Assembly: GCA_021030915.1 (NCBI GenBank)
Contig: JAGEMR010000046.1
Location: forward strand, 62,001-126,000
Length of the DNA stretch: 64,000 nt
From: Astrothelium macrocarpum
Lineage: Eukaryota > Ascomycota > Dothideomycetes > Trypetheliales > Trypetheliaceae
Direction of reading: 5' to 3'
The notes under the pieces were generated by a model. That model did not search any database. It was given only the letters and a program-made list of their open reading frames with translations, and had not been told where the DNA came from. Position 1 is the stretch's first letter, and every line of letters starts with the position of its first letter. This document shows positions 44,850-57,086 of the stretch, piece after piece. Both the position numbers and the translations under genes were made by a program.

Positions 44850-45897
44850 AGGTAGACCTCAATTGCGCTTTATGGCTTTCGGAAATGGTTTTCGACATAG
44901 AGAAAACAGGCATCAACACCGCCCTAGACAAGCATGTTGATAGATGTTAACGACATAGTCTGGCGGCCTTCCGATCCTAGTATCCACCACTGAAGCCAGC
45001 ATGCCGTTGAGTGACGTCGATAAAGTGATTAGGCTGAGTGATATGGGTAGGATCCAATGCCATACGACGAGATCTGACCTACACGTCTCTGGTCCGGCCT
45101 GCCCGCTTTCCGCCTATCCTTTCTTAGAGCCGCGCTCTTGTGCACGCGAGAACTCTCCAATAAGTTTCCAAAATTAGTAATTATAGACTGTTTCATCCCT
45201 TGTTCTCATTCGCACCAGTGTCGAATGCTTCCAGCAATGTCTAGCTTGATATTTCTGTAGCCAGTTCCGCCTTCTACTGGTCATGACTCTCGGTATCCTA
45301 TCTAATTATTTACGATCCTTGATGTCGTACATGAGCGTATTGAAAAGGAGATGGGCGCTATCCCTGTCGTTGGTCAAGCCGTAATTAGGTCTTTCACTGT
45401 GCAATAAGGCTGAAAGATTTTCTCCAAGACCGCAGCAACGACGGGAACCACTCGTCCACCGGAATAAGCTTAGCGACTGCAGCAAGGACCGCAAATAGTT
45501 CGGACAAATCCAGAAACAGCAGGACATAGATACCTAATTATCACGTTCGATATATGGCCTGTTGGGTTGTGAAAGCTGCAGCTGTGAAATCGAAGACGGA
45601 GGAGCAAAAGTCAATGTCGGATTAGTGTCAAATTTATAAAAGCACTTTAGAAATCTTCAACAATGTCATCTGAGCTGATTGGCTATGCCGCAGAACATGG
45701 ACAGTAGAAGTACAAGAATGAAACCAACAGGTTTTTTCCGTGTCGTCCTTTCTCAACGCCATGCTATCTTGTGCCCAACAAAAGTATGTGACAAATGCCA
45801 CACCCATTCATGCAGCGCCATAAAACATTAATAACGCCGAACCTACCCAGAAAATACCTCTCGCGTATCTCATGCCTGATCTGTTACCGAGTACAGC
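44850..45897. other. intergenic stretch between convergent genes
   Basis: About 1.05 kb between two 3' ends. No open frame with coding character, no repeat or RNA gene recognised. Confidence 0.5.
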
Positions 45898-48800
45898 TCA
45901 TACACTCCCCCTTCTCTCCTCGTCTTCGTTTACGTCCGCCTCCCGCTCCTGGCCGTCTCCATTCTCCACTGCTTCACCCTCTTCGGCAATCCCTGCAACC
46001 CCCCTCACCCTCCTCTCTACCCGCTCATCCAGCATCCTGACAACCTTTTCGCAATACTCATCCAACACTTTCCCCAACCCTTCCTCTCCGTCTCCACTTC
46101 TCGCCCCTGCCTTTTCTACCATCGCCTTTACCGTCAATTGGATCTCGCGTTCCACTGTACGCATGAGGTCCTGACCCGGCGGCACTGGAGAGCGGATCAG
46201 CGATTGGCGGTAGGTGCGAAGAGCGCGGAGGAGCTGGGATGTGGCTTCGGGTAGACCGGTGCTTGAGGCGGATGAGGAAGGGGTCTTGAGATTGCCGGCA
46301 GACTTGGTACGGTGGCGAGCGTCGAGGGAGGGCCGGTGTGAAGGGCGGGAGGGCAGGTCGGTGTTGGTGCGGGAGTGATGGGGTTTTGGGCTGAGCGGAG
46401 AAGCGGGGGAGCGGTGATGGCGGGACGTAGTGAAGGGGTTGCTGGTGGAGGAGGGCGCGACCGGCTCCAGTTTGGGAGGTTGGGCCAGTGACATCCGAGA
46501 TGTGCGTGATCGAAGTTTTGGAGAGCGATTGGGATCGGGTGTTGCAATTGGAGAGGTTTTGGGTGTTGCGTTCTCGCTCGCAGGCCGGAAATGAGCGAGG
46601 TCAGAGTGGGAGAGTAGTCGTCGGAGCGGTTTGGTGCTCTTGAGTTCGGAGGGCAATGGATTGTCGATTAAAGCATCTGCACGGTCGTACGCACCATTTC
46701 TTAAGGCGCGTTCGTGGACTGCAGCCCACAGAAAGATGGTGCCATCTGCAGCAACAGTCACGATGGAAGCCTTTTCGTGTTGTTGGTCTTCATAGATTAT
46801 GGCGATGTCAGAGACACCTTCAGTATGACCCCAGTCTCGACCAATTAGGGTGCCGTCTTCTTGATACAGTCTGACGGATTTGTCTGTGCTGGATATCCCC
46901 GCAATGAGCGATGAGCCATCAGAGGTTCGCCAGTGTGCGATGGCAGACAAAACCACAGGATCTCCCTTTTCGGTATCAGACGCTTTGAAAGTACGAACTG
47001 CTCTGCGCAAGTCTAGGTCGTAAATCATGACGCTCCTATCAGTGCTGGAAACTATTAAGGAGCTTTCGTTATCCGTCAAACTCATCGTGACAGGGGCAGA
47101 CTTCATGTTGATTGTTCTTGATATTACAAAAGCAGATGTGATGTCGCCATCATCTTCCTGAATGTACCTATCGCGAATGACGATTGTCCGATCAAATGAG
47201 CAAGACAATAATCGTGTATCCTTGGATGTGAATAGCAAGCCATTGACCACAGAAACATGTTCGTCAAGGGATTGGGAGAGCACTGTCTTTCCTCTCTTGT
47301 GTTCAAAGACCTGAACGATCCGGTCCCGTCCAGTACTACATATGAGTATTGTTTCGTCTATGCAAAAGACAACGATATCCAGTATTTCGCCAGAATGGGC
47401 TTGAGCATCAAACATTACGTGACCTACGCCTCGATCGACGATCCTGGTATGTGTGAGCTTGTAATGAGAAGACCCGGTTCTGTTGCACTTACCGTAATAC
47501 GCCGTGCTTATCACCAGTCGCAAAATATTCGAAGTTTGGGAATGCACGCACGACTTTGAGCTCGTTTGGGTAATCTGAACTAGAGGTTTCGCTACCAAGT
47601 GGTATGCATATAGAATCTTTTAAAGCGCCCTCCAAATCCCAGAAATGAACTAAACCGTCTGAAGACCAAGTGAAGAACGATGACTCAAGAGAGTTGGCTA
47701 CGGAAATCGCTTGAACACCCTGAACAGCGGAGCAATGTCCTGGTAGCTTTTGAGTGGATGATGGCGACTTTCTGGCCTCCTGCGAATTCGCTTCATTGAA
47801 AACCAAATCAGATTTGTCATCTTCGTCCATATCACCTGCTGTGGCATCCAAATCAGTAGACTTATAAGCGGTTTCAAAGGGAAAGTCTCTGAAGATCCTG
47901 ACTCCATCCTGAGGATCAACAACAATAAGCTGTGCATCAAAGTATGCAACCGCTGCAACAAATGAGACGGCATCCAATCTTTTCTGTTTAGGGGATTTGG
48001 TAGCGGGCCCGACACTTGCGTCGCAGTTGCCACCAGTCAGTCCTTTGATACTGAGCACCCGTATTCTATTCTTCTCTCCCGCCAACACCAGCTTGTCTCC
48101 ATCGAATGCTGCTGAACACACTGGAAATGCAACGTTTGCAACCTTGCGAAGTGTTTGTTGGCCATTGCCGACCTCCAAAACGCAAACATCGCCTCTGTCA
48201 GAGCACACAACTGCAGTCTCTGAAGCGATAGTGACCACGGTGGTGAACAAGGATTCCAAAAGGTCACCCAAGATAACGTTGCGGCCAGACAGCGATTTCG
48301 CTGAAGGGCTCATCAACATGGGACTACCAAACTCGCTCTGGCGTGCTTTTCTGGGCGATGTGGGCTCGGAGGGCGCATCCAAACGCCATACCTTGATGTA
48401 TCTCATGCCAACTGCGATCAAAGCGGACCCAACCCATGCAATCTGACGCACTGCGCTTGTGCACTTTGCGCTCGAATGTAGACTCGCATTCCCGCGATGA
48501 CCAACACGCCAGATGTGAAGGAAGCCGTCATTTACAGTTCCCAGTGAAGCCAGGAACTGCGAGTCTGGAGAAAATGCGACACATTGAACGCCATAAGAGT
48601 GCTCAGCCATAATTGCCAAGGGCGAATCATTAGATCGGTCGTCGCCTGCGGCAAAGATCAAAACCCTTGGCTTGTATCCCGTTTCCCCAACTGCCAAGAA
48701 CCTTCCATCTGGGCTAAAGCTCAGTGCTGTTGCTGCTTTGACCCGTTCTTTCGCCGCCCATGGCTTTGATCCCGGTGACTCTGCCCATCCACGCGATGGC

Positions 48801-49207
48801 GAATCTCCTAGGTCCCGTCCCATGCCAGCATCGCGTAGAGACGATACAGTTTTATTTCTTGGTTCCTGCTCATTGGCATTTCGCGTCGGTGTTGCTGGCC
48901 CGAAACCAGAGACAGAATTTATGGGAGGCGAAGCTGTCGGTCGAGCGCGAAAGAATTGCTGCGTAATGTGGAGATGGTCATCAACGTTGGCTATCACCGC
49001 TGCGGCGCCTGCTGTGTAGGCAAATCTGCGCTTGGATGGTTGGCAGTCAAAGCCATTGGGAGAGCTTGTGGTACTTCCGATAACCCTTTTCAGCGAAAGC
49101 GACAATTCGTCGTGATTGGGCTTCAGGGGAGACCGGATGGAAGCAGGATATCGGATGGAGGGTGAATTGCTCGGTGTTAATCGAACACCCAAGCCTGTAT
49201 TCATCAT
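45898..49207 (-). CDS. WD40-repeat protein, WDR62/MAPKBP1-like
   Basis: Exons 49207-47493 and 47443-45898 (49-bp intron, GTAAGT) give 1,086 residues. A disordered N-terminus (1-150) leads to two WD40 propellers (about 155-760). Recognisable blades include VKAATALSFSPDGRFLAVGETG, HSYGVQCVAFSPDSQFLASLG, GHCSAVQGVQAISV, FFTWSSDGLVHFWDLEG, HSGEILDIVVFCIDETILICSTGRD and LFTSKDTRLLSCSFDRTIVIRD. The C-terminal third is Ser/Pro/Arg-rich (800-960) and ends in a helical acidic segment (RALRTYRQSLIRS, EIQLTVKAMVEKAG). The order (propellers first, then a long disordered tail with a C-terminal helix) matches the MAPKBP1/WDR62 group, scaffolds for MAPK signalling and spindle poles in animals. The fungal role is not established. 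Confidence 0.85.
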
Positions 49208-50174
49208 CCTGGAGAGCTTCCACTCGCATGGAAACTCCAGATGAATGAAGTAGACATCTGGAAGCGGATCAATGGCATGTAGAATGTGTCCGTGGTTGTT
49301 GGGGAAAGGATGGGTCTCCTGCGTTGAGTTCTCACATTTTACGCGTAAACAAAAGAGCGGAAGTCGCTAGTGCAACAGCTCCTTATGCAGCTTCATCACA
49401 CCTGCTTCAGCTTATTCTCCAAGACCCGTTGCTCTCAAACCTCTCGCGGTACTCTACCCATCAAAAGCCAGATGTAAGCAGCCACTAACTTGCGACCAAC
49501 TTCCCCTGTGATCCACATGTTATGTCCAATCCAGAGCAGCGGATGGTAATCCGGCACCTTCTGGAGCAGTGACAGATTATGGGTTCCGTCCTTCGCCAGA
49601 TGATGAATATGGACGACTTTGCCTTGAACATCGCCGCCAAGTTTCAGAGAACTTCGTTCAGGTACGCACAACATAACAACGGCGCACAGTTCGGCTCAGC
49701 GAGGGCCTTCGATAGGGTACTACACTCTCTCTTACGCTCGGGGTTCTGCTATCGAGCTACTAGTTGTGCGTATGACAGATCTTTGATGCACTGGCAATCC
49801 TCTTTCTTCCCTTCTGCGACTGGCATCTTCGGATACATAATTCAACCGAATAGATTCTGTGTGCATGTGTGCATTTATCAATGAATCCTGGGTCATTTAT
49901 CGTCTAAGAATCCTTCGTGCACTCGCGTGTGCGCATATTCTAAGAAAGGGAAAAAAAAAAAAGCAAATCGTGAGAGCCTCGATCTAGCCTATTCCAATTC
50001 TGACCTATTAGTGGAGGTCAATGGGCACTTTTCTTGAGCGGTCGTGCATGCTACACATCAGATCCAAGAAAAGCATCCGGCATATTTCATAGGCTACTTG
50101 CGCGTTCACTAAGGAACCCCTGCTATGGATAGGTAAAATTGTTTTGTCATTCTAATATCAGGCTCTAGCTAGCT
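49208..50174. other. intergenic stretch with one orphan open frame
   Basis: About 970 bp. It holds the WD40 gene promoter. An open frame on the minus strand (49674-49435, 79 codons, starting MLCVPERSSLKLGG) has coding-like composition and a hydrophobic end (AAYIWLLMGRV). It has no family match that I can name, so I leave it as a candidate only. A 12-base A run is at about 49951-49962. Confidence 0.3.
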
Positions 50175-51031
50175 TCAGGATAGACATGATCCTAGAATCG
50201 CACTCGTCTCATTAACTACATGATTCGACAAGAATCCTCCTGCGCACAAAAGCCCCTTCACAAACGCTCCACTCGCTGTATTCGCTCCCGCCGGGCTTGT
50301 ATGTGTATGGTCATGGGCGAAATATCCATCAACCACCGTCTCGCCCAAGCTCTCAAAAATGGCATCCTCGTACGCGAAATGGTTAACATACGTCACGCTT
50401 GCGGTGCCTAACGTTGCTGCCGTGTCATTCGCGTATTGGACAAATCGTGGCGGCGAGTACTCGAACGTTCCCGTTTCCCACGGGTTGTCGGGAGTTTGAG
50501 AAGAGATGATAACATGCGCGCCCTTGGCGAGGTAGAGCTGCGATGCCTCGATGAGGTAGAAGTTGAACGTGTGAACAATGTCCGTTTCATTGTTGTATAT
50601 GCTCGTGCAGGTTTGGTTGCCCTCGCCAGGACAATCCGTTCGGCCATCATCAGTGAGGCCGGGGCCAATCGATCCCCCATCGTTGTGGCCAAACTCAATA
50701 ACAACGAAGTCACCGGCTTGGACCACATCCGCGATGGCCTGGAAGCGGCCTTCTTCCCAGAAGGATCGTGCAGAGCGGCCTGCAATAGCGTCGTTAACGA
50801 CGGGGATATTGAGTGAGTATCCGAGATATTGTCCCCAGCCTGTAAAACTGTGTGAGCACTGGATCTAATTTGGAGATTGGCCGTCTCCTTACCATCTGTG
50901 TTGGTCCCGGCTCCATCGCCTCCCTTTGCCATTGTGGAATCTCCTGCCAGATACACCGTAGGCGAAGCGAGAGGTGCTGCAATCGTGGCACCAATGAGGC
51001 CGCAGCCAAGGAGAAGACGAATCGACATCAT
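50175..51031 (-). CDS. rhamnogalacturonan acetylesterase (CE12, SGNH hydrolase), secreted
   Basis: Exons 51031-50893 and 50839-50175 (53-bp intron, GTAAGG donor) give 267 residues. A signal peptide (MMSIRLLLGCGLIGATIAAP) precedes SGNH block I, VYLAGDSTMAKGG, with the nucleophile Ser near 32. Then come block II GRSARSF, block III FGHNDGGSI and block V AHDHTHTSPAGA with the Asp-x-x-His pair. All catalytic blocks are present, so it should be active. It removes acetyl esters from the rhamnogalacturonan backbone of pectin outside the cell. Length and block order match Aspergillus RGAE. A second in-frame ATG at 51028 is equally good as a start. It suggests use of plant cell wall material. Confidence 0.93.
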
Positions 51032-52060
51032 GACAGAAATGACTTGGTCAGGAACAAACTGAGCTTTCGACTGGTGTCCACCAACCTGCAAAGAGTGGCC
51101 ATCCTACGCAATATATTTTTCATTCTTTGATTAGATAAATTGAAGGAAGAATCATTGGTGGATGAACCAGAGCCTCAGAAACTCATCTTGAAACTCGTGG
51201 CTCTCGGGAAAGAAACGAGCGAATCTAACGATGCGAGGCATCGATCTCCAATCCAGGTAGTTCAGCCTAAGATGAATGATCACCTGCTCAGTACTTGGTA
51301 CCTTTTGAGAGAGAAAGGCAGTGAGAGACCGCCGAATAAGACCATTTAGTTCAACTCTACCTTGCCAGACTGTGGAATGATTCTACAGGACTCGTCCGTT
51401 GTTCTGGAGGGATAAACCCTAAACCCCACATTGCGCTAGGATCATGGATGCTAATGCAGGCGCTCCTTAATAAATATGCATATAGAGGGCGAAATTGCAC
51501 CGTCAGACAATTTATTCTGCTTGGCATGTCTGGTCCTTTGTAACTCTAATCAAATCGAATGAAGGGATACTAAGTTAGTCGACGACTCGGAGTGGTAATG
51601 AGATAATGTTCGCCGTTGTAGGCAGCCATACAAGCCAACACGAAATTGCTATTTCAACAGCGTCTCCAAAAGTGAATGGCTCGACTTTTTAGAAGCGCTG
51701 CACTCATCAACATGCACTAAATTACAAAGACTAATAAAATTATCATCTATGAGCCACACGCATCTTTATCGCTGATCTGTAAAAGTTCCCAACTCGAGAG
51801 AAGCACGCCTGGGTATATTTTCCAGCAAATCTTTTATCATCCAAGCCACCCATACATGTACAAGGAAACTTTTATGTACATATGAAGGAACGCCAGACCT
51901 TTGATCCAAATACGCAACATCTTCCCTAACCCCCAGAGGCTTGGCCGGAGATATTAAGTGTACCAGGGATGTTCAGCCGAAGCCAGATAATTTCAAGCCT
52001 CGAATATAAGCATGTGACCAAGAGCAAGATTCTTGCCAAGTCGAAAATTAGGATAGCTGC
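51032..52060. other. intergenic stretch, no gene seen
   Basis: About 1 kb holding the RGAE promoter and the 3' flank of the giant wall-protein gene. Only short frames; no repeat recognised. Confidence 0.5.
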
Positions 52061-55000
52061 TCAAGGGAAAATACGTCGGGCGAGTACATTTAGCGCAGCA
52101 CCCGCAACGACCCATCGCCACGCCAGAATCGATTTTGTAGCTGTAGATCCAGCAGTCGACGCACCAGAAGGAGGAGAAGTTAATGAAGCGTCCGTCGCTG
52201 ACCCTGTTGTGCTAGAGCCATCCCAAGGTCCGACTGTGGCACCTGAGATAATCGGTAGTGTCGCAGCTGTGACCGTTTCCAGTGCATCGGTGCTTCCGTC
52301 AACAACAAGGCCGTTTGTACCCGCGCTAATGGTCTCGCCGTCTATCGTGGTAGCGAGTCCACCAACAGACAGCGTGATTGAAGCGCCTGGCACGACGAGC
52401 TCTCCACTATGTCCAGACACTTCAAAGGCGGTATAGGTAGAGCCTCGAATTGTGAATGCTGCCTCGACTTCGACTAGAGCCGATGTTGGAGTGGCCGATA
52501 CATAAGGAATGGTGGATGAGCCAACGACCAAGCCAGTAGATGCGGCGCTAACGGTCTGACCAGAAATCGTCGCAGCGGGACCACCTATGCTTAATGTTAT
52601 AAAAGATCCTGGAGCTGTGCCTGGAATGACGATTTCGTTGCTGTGTCCGGCCAACTCTAAGGCAGTGTAAGTTTGATCTGCGATGGCAAATGGAGCTTCA
52701 GATGCGGCTGTGATGCCATCAATAACAGGGGGTGGACTTGAGAGAGATTGTGTAGTACCATCAACCACAATGCCAGACGGTGCAGCACTGATAGTCTGTC
52801 CAGAGATCGTTTGAGCCGGACCACCAGGCGTTAGGGTAAGAGAACCGAGCACCAATTTCCCACCAGACTCCAGAGCAGTATATGCGTGCGAACCTATTAT
52901 GACGGCGGCCTCAGGAAGCTCTGACTGTGCAGCAATAGCAGAGTAAGACTCAGTCGTGGAACCAATAACAGCGCCTTGAGAACCTATGCTAATTATTTGT
53001 CCGTCAATCGTAGCTGCAGGGCCTCCTTCCGACAGTGTTGTTGATCCTATGACAAGAGGAGAGCCAGATGACAACGTGTACATGTTACCTGCCAGAGTAA
53101 AAACAGCACCGTCAACGCCCACAGACGCTGCTGCAGACGAATAGGCTATAGTGCTTGAGCCAACGATGACGCCGTTGGCTCCGATGCTAACTCGTTGTCC
53201 ATCGATTGTTTGAGCAGATCCACCAGCAGACAACGTGTTGGAACCGATCACAAGGGGACCTCCAGACAAAGCTGTATATATGTTTCCCCCAATGGTTACG
53301 GTAGCGCCCTCGCCTCTAACAGAAGCGTCTGAATAGGCAACAGTACTGGAACCCAAAACGGTACCTTGAGAACCCAAGCTGACAGCTTGTCCGGATATCG
53401 AGCCAGCTGGTCCCCCCATAGATAAAGTGCTTGAACCAATGACAAGGGGACTCCCGGAAGATGCCGTGTAAGTATTGCCGTCAATCGTAATAACAGCAGC
53501 TTTAGACGGTATTGGTAGTCCAGGAGCAGAATACGCAGCAGTACTTGAGCCAACGATCAGACCCTGGGATCCGAGGCTGACCGCTTGACCTGCAAACGTG
53601 GCTGCTGGTCCACCCGCTGTTAATGTAATATCACCAACTGCTACAGGCTTTCCCAAAGTAGCTGTAACAGGCTGACCACCAATCGTGTTGACAGCGATAG
53701 GTGCAGTATTTGGTGCTGGCTGCAGAGCTACAGCGGAACTTCCTCCTGGGCCAGATACAATTACTACTCCTCCGGAAGCCACTGAGATAGGAGTGTTGGC
53801 TATGGTAGCTGCTTGTCCCTGCTGCAGCGTTTGGCTGCCGCCTACAATAACGGCACCGGTATGGGACGGATCAGCAGAAACAACCTGAGAGCCTATTGTC
53901 GCTACGGCGGGAGCAGAATTAGCCGCGGCAGGTGCTGGTGTAGGAGCAACTTGCACCGTCGTGCTGCCAATAGCTACTGTGCCACCGTGGCCTACAGATA
54001 CTGGAGTCTGATCAATGGACGTTTGTGCACCTGGTTGCAAAGTTTGACCTGCGACTACAACTCCACCCGAGTTTGCAGGATCTGCTGCAACACTCTGCCC
54101 TCCGACAATTTGAGGTGTGGATGCTGCATTAACGGTTGTACTTCCACCAAAAGCCACTGCACCACCGTGCCCAACAGAGACAGGAGTGTTGTTGATGGTG
54201 GTCTTGGCACCTGGCTGCAAAGCTTGACCGCCCACTATTACTCCGCCGGAAACTGACGGATCTGCAGAAATACTCTGACCGCCAACTTGTTGAGGTGCGG
54301 AAGCAACATTGATAGTCGAGCTAGTCCCGATAGCAACGGAGCCTTGCGATCCAACTGATATTGGCGTCGAACCAACTGTAGTCTGGGCACCTGGTAAAAG
54401 AGTCTGAGTTCCGACGACTACTCTACCTGAATTCGATGGGTCAGCGGATATTTTCAGCCCTCCAACAACAGTCTGAGCAGGCGGCATCGGCGCTACGCTA
54501 CTTGGTGCTGGTTCCTGAGGCGCTGGTGAGGCCGCTGGAGGTGCAGAGCCATCTCCATTTGTCGGAGTGGGATCGCCATTCCCATTAGCTACAGGGGCAA
54601 CAGATGCAGGCGGATCTCCACTCTGCTGACTTTCATGAGTAGGCAATTGTGCGCTTGCGAGCGGGGCACTCGAACCTCCTGCTCCATTTAGCAGGGAGGC
54701 GATACCCCCTCCTGCTGCAGCGCCAGGAGACGAGGTTGTCGGATCCGCTTGCTGTCTTGTAGGATCCTCTTGCGTTGAAGATTGGCCACCACCGATGATT
54801 GCGGAGACGATATTGCTACTGGGATCATTAGTTGAGCTTTGTGCAGGTGTTTGTGGATCTAGCGATGGAGATGCTGCGCTTTGAGATCTAGGATCAGATG
54901 AACTTGGGCCATTTCCGCCGAGAATGCTGGATACAATGCTTCCAGGATCATTTGGATCAGAAGTAGATTTTGGTGTCGGTGCTGGGGTGACAGGTGCGGG

Positions 55001-57086
55001 CGAGGCCGAAATGGGCGCTGCACCAACAGTTGTTGTAGCCACGGGAACATCAGCTATCGAATAGCTAGATAGAGCATAGGGAGGATCGTAGACACCTCTA
55101 ATATCTCCAGCGCAAGATGCCCAAGAAGGGTCAATTGACCTGAGGATGCTAGGAGGCACGACAATGATGGGCTCATACGGCAGAGTATGTGGACAAGCAG
55201 TTGGCATCGTGTCCGGTCCATCATGCATTAACCAAGTGGCCTGGCTATTTGTATACTGAACGCATCGAGGCTGGCGATTAAAAATGCTGTCCGGGACCTG
55301 TAAGATCCGTAAGCAATATCAAATCAAGGGAGGAATGAATTAGGGACTTACTGGAGAATTTAGATCAGTATAATTGAAAAACGCCGTACTCGGTCCTACG
55401 ATGCCGCTATCCCAAGTCGCCCACAAAGAAGACAGGTCGGTAGAATGGGTGATTGGGACAATCGTATTGTAGTACGTGCCTCCGACGCCACTACATGAAT
55501 CCGAAGCGTAAATCTGAGCGTATGAAATGTAGACTGTAGGAGATGTGAACGTTGTTCCAAATCCGGTTGCAATGCGTACACCAGATTCGATGACGCTGGT
55601 TTCAAAATTTGAGGTGATGTTTCTTGGAACGGCAGATGCTGGACCACTTGTCTCAGAGGCGGCACTCATATTAGATGTTATTGACGTTCCCTCGGGCCAA
55701 TAAATGAGTTGAACCCTTCCACCTGTAATGGCACACGACAAACATCCAACAGTACAACCGGGGAAGAGCGTTGAGTGTGTAGGCCACCAGCTTGTCTCTC
55801 CATAACTTGTAGAGGTACCATTTATTAGTGTCACAACTGTCTGAGCCTCCCCGACTACACTGGTTCCATAACCTAGATTTAGCTGTGACACTGCGCCATC
55901 ATCCCAGGTGGCAATGTATTGTGATCTCAAGGATGCACACTGACCCGGCTGCATCGTTGCTTGGGAACATTGCGGGGGTGCGGCAAACAGATAGGTGGAC
56001 GCAGCTTGAGCTGATTGGTAGCTTGCCCATTGAGACTGGCATTGTGGAAGGTAGCTTGGGAGCGTACATGGTGGTGTAGTCAAATCTGTGGGAACGGAAG
56101 AATACAAATAAGACGACCCATCTTCGGTTTGAGTATACACGTCTGTACTTGTCGCATCTGTACCTGAAGTAATGGTGTACGTGTCAATGACTGTTGAGGT
56201 GATGGTATTTATTGGAAAACCGTCTACACCTTGTGTTTCGGTGAAAATATATGTAGATATATCAGTTCCGGAGGGTTGATCATAGGTATATGTAGCAGTC
56301 TCAGTTTCAGTAGTCACGCCGGTGACTGTTGAGATTGGGGTGCTGAGACCAATAGGCGTCAAACGCTGATCGTACAAAGACCAGTAGCTTTCCCATTGAT
56401 TCCAGCATGAATCAACGCTACCGTTTTGAATGGATCCGTAGGTGGAGGAATTATTCCGCACTGATGGTATGGCCGAGGAATATTGTGAACTAGAATTGAA
56501 ATGGATCGATGGGAGAGGAGACACAGTCGCGATCGATGTCGTATTCGGGCTTGAGTTTGGAGTAATTGACAGAATTTTTGTTTCCGAAGATGCTTTCGGG
56601 GGAGATGCGGGCCCAGTGCGTGACGACCCAGTGGCGCGAGATGTGCTATTCGTGGTGGGATTCAGTGGGATCACTGATGGGGCCGATGCAAATGTTGTGG
56701 ACGTAGTACTCGAAGTATTCGAAATACGGGAGATTGCAGACTCGGCTTGACCATTTGTACGTAGTCCTGATATAATGTAGTCTCCAATGTCCGTTGTTGA
56801 TCCAGTTGGAATTACACTGCCATCTTCACTTGCAGCTCTTGCAACGTTTCTGTTACCAGTTTGAACGCGAGACAGATATATCGGGTGGTTATAAGCCGAC
56901 GTTCGTGACCCAGCAGTGCTCAAAGGATGATTTTCAACGAGCTCTTGGTGTAGGTGATTGTTTACTGAAAAATTCAGTCACCAGACATCTCTTGATAGCG
57001 GAGTGATGATTCTTACTTCGTGCTGCTCTACTATGCTGGAGTAAAATTCCAATGAGAGTGAAACACCGAACAGAAAAATAAAGCAT
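52061..57086 (-). CDS. giant GPI-type cell-surface protein with 11 internal repeats
   Basis: Exons 57086-57017, 56964-55352 and 55297-52061 give 1,639 residues in frame. The short first exon encodes a signal peptide (MLYFSVRCFTLIGILL...) and ends GTAAGA. Residues 24-560 are Ser/Thr-rich with many N-glycosylation sites and cysteine-bearing segments (CWNQWESYW, LPQCQSQWASYQSAQAAS, GCTVGCLSC). Residues 600-830 are low-complexity Pro/Ser/Gln/Ala. Next are four A repeats of about 60 residues (about 833-1093; VGGQSxxADPSxSGxVxVGGQ, then TPVSVGHGG). Seven B repeats of 63-75 residues follow (about 1094-1577; xIxGxxYTAxSGxPLVIGSxTL, GGPAxTIxGQxxSxGxxGxVVGSST). The tail (ILAWRWVVAGAALNVLARRIFP) looks like a GPI-attachment signal. 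Probable wall or adhesion role; no enzyme motif. Confidence 0.85.

Noticed and set aside
45795..46174. Pro/Ser-rich + strand frames of 80-100 codons at the 3' end of the WD40 gene
   Set aside because: Antisense to the low-complexity C-terminal coding region.
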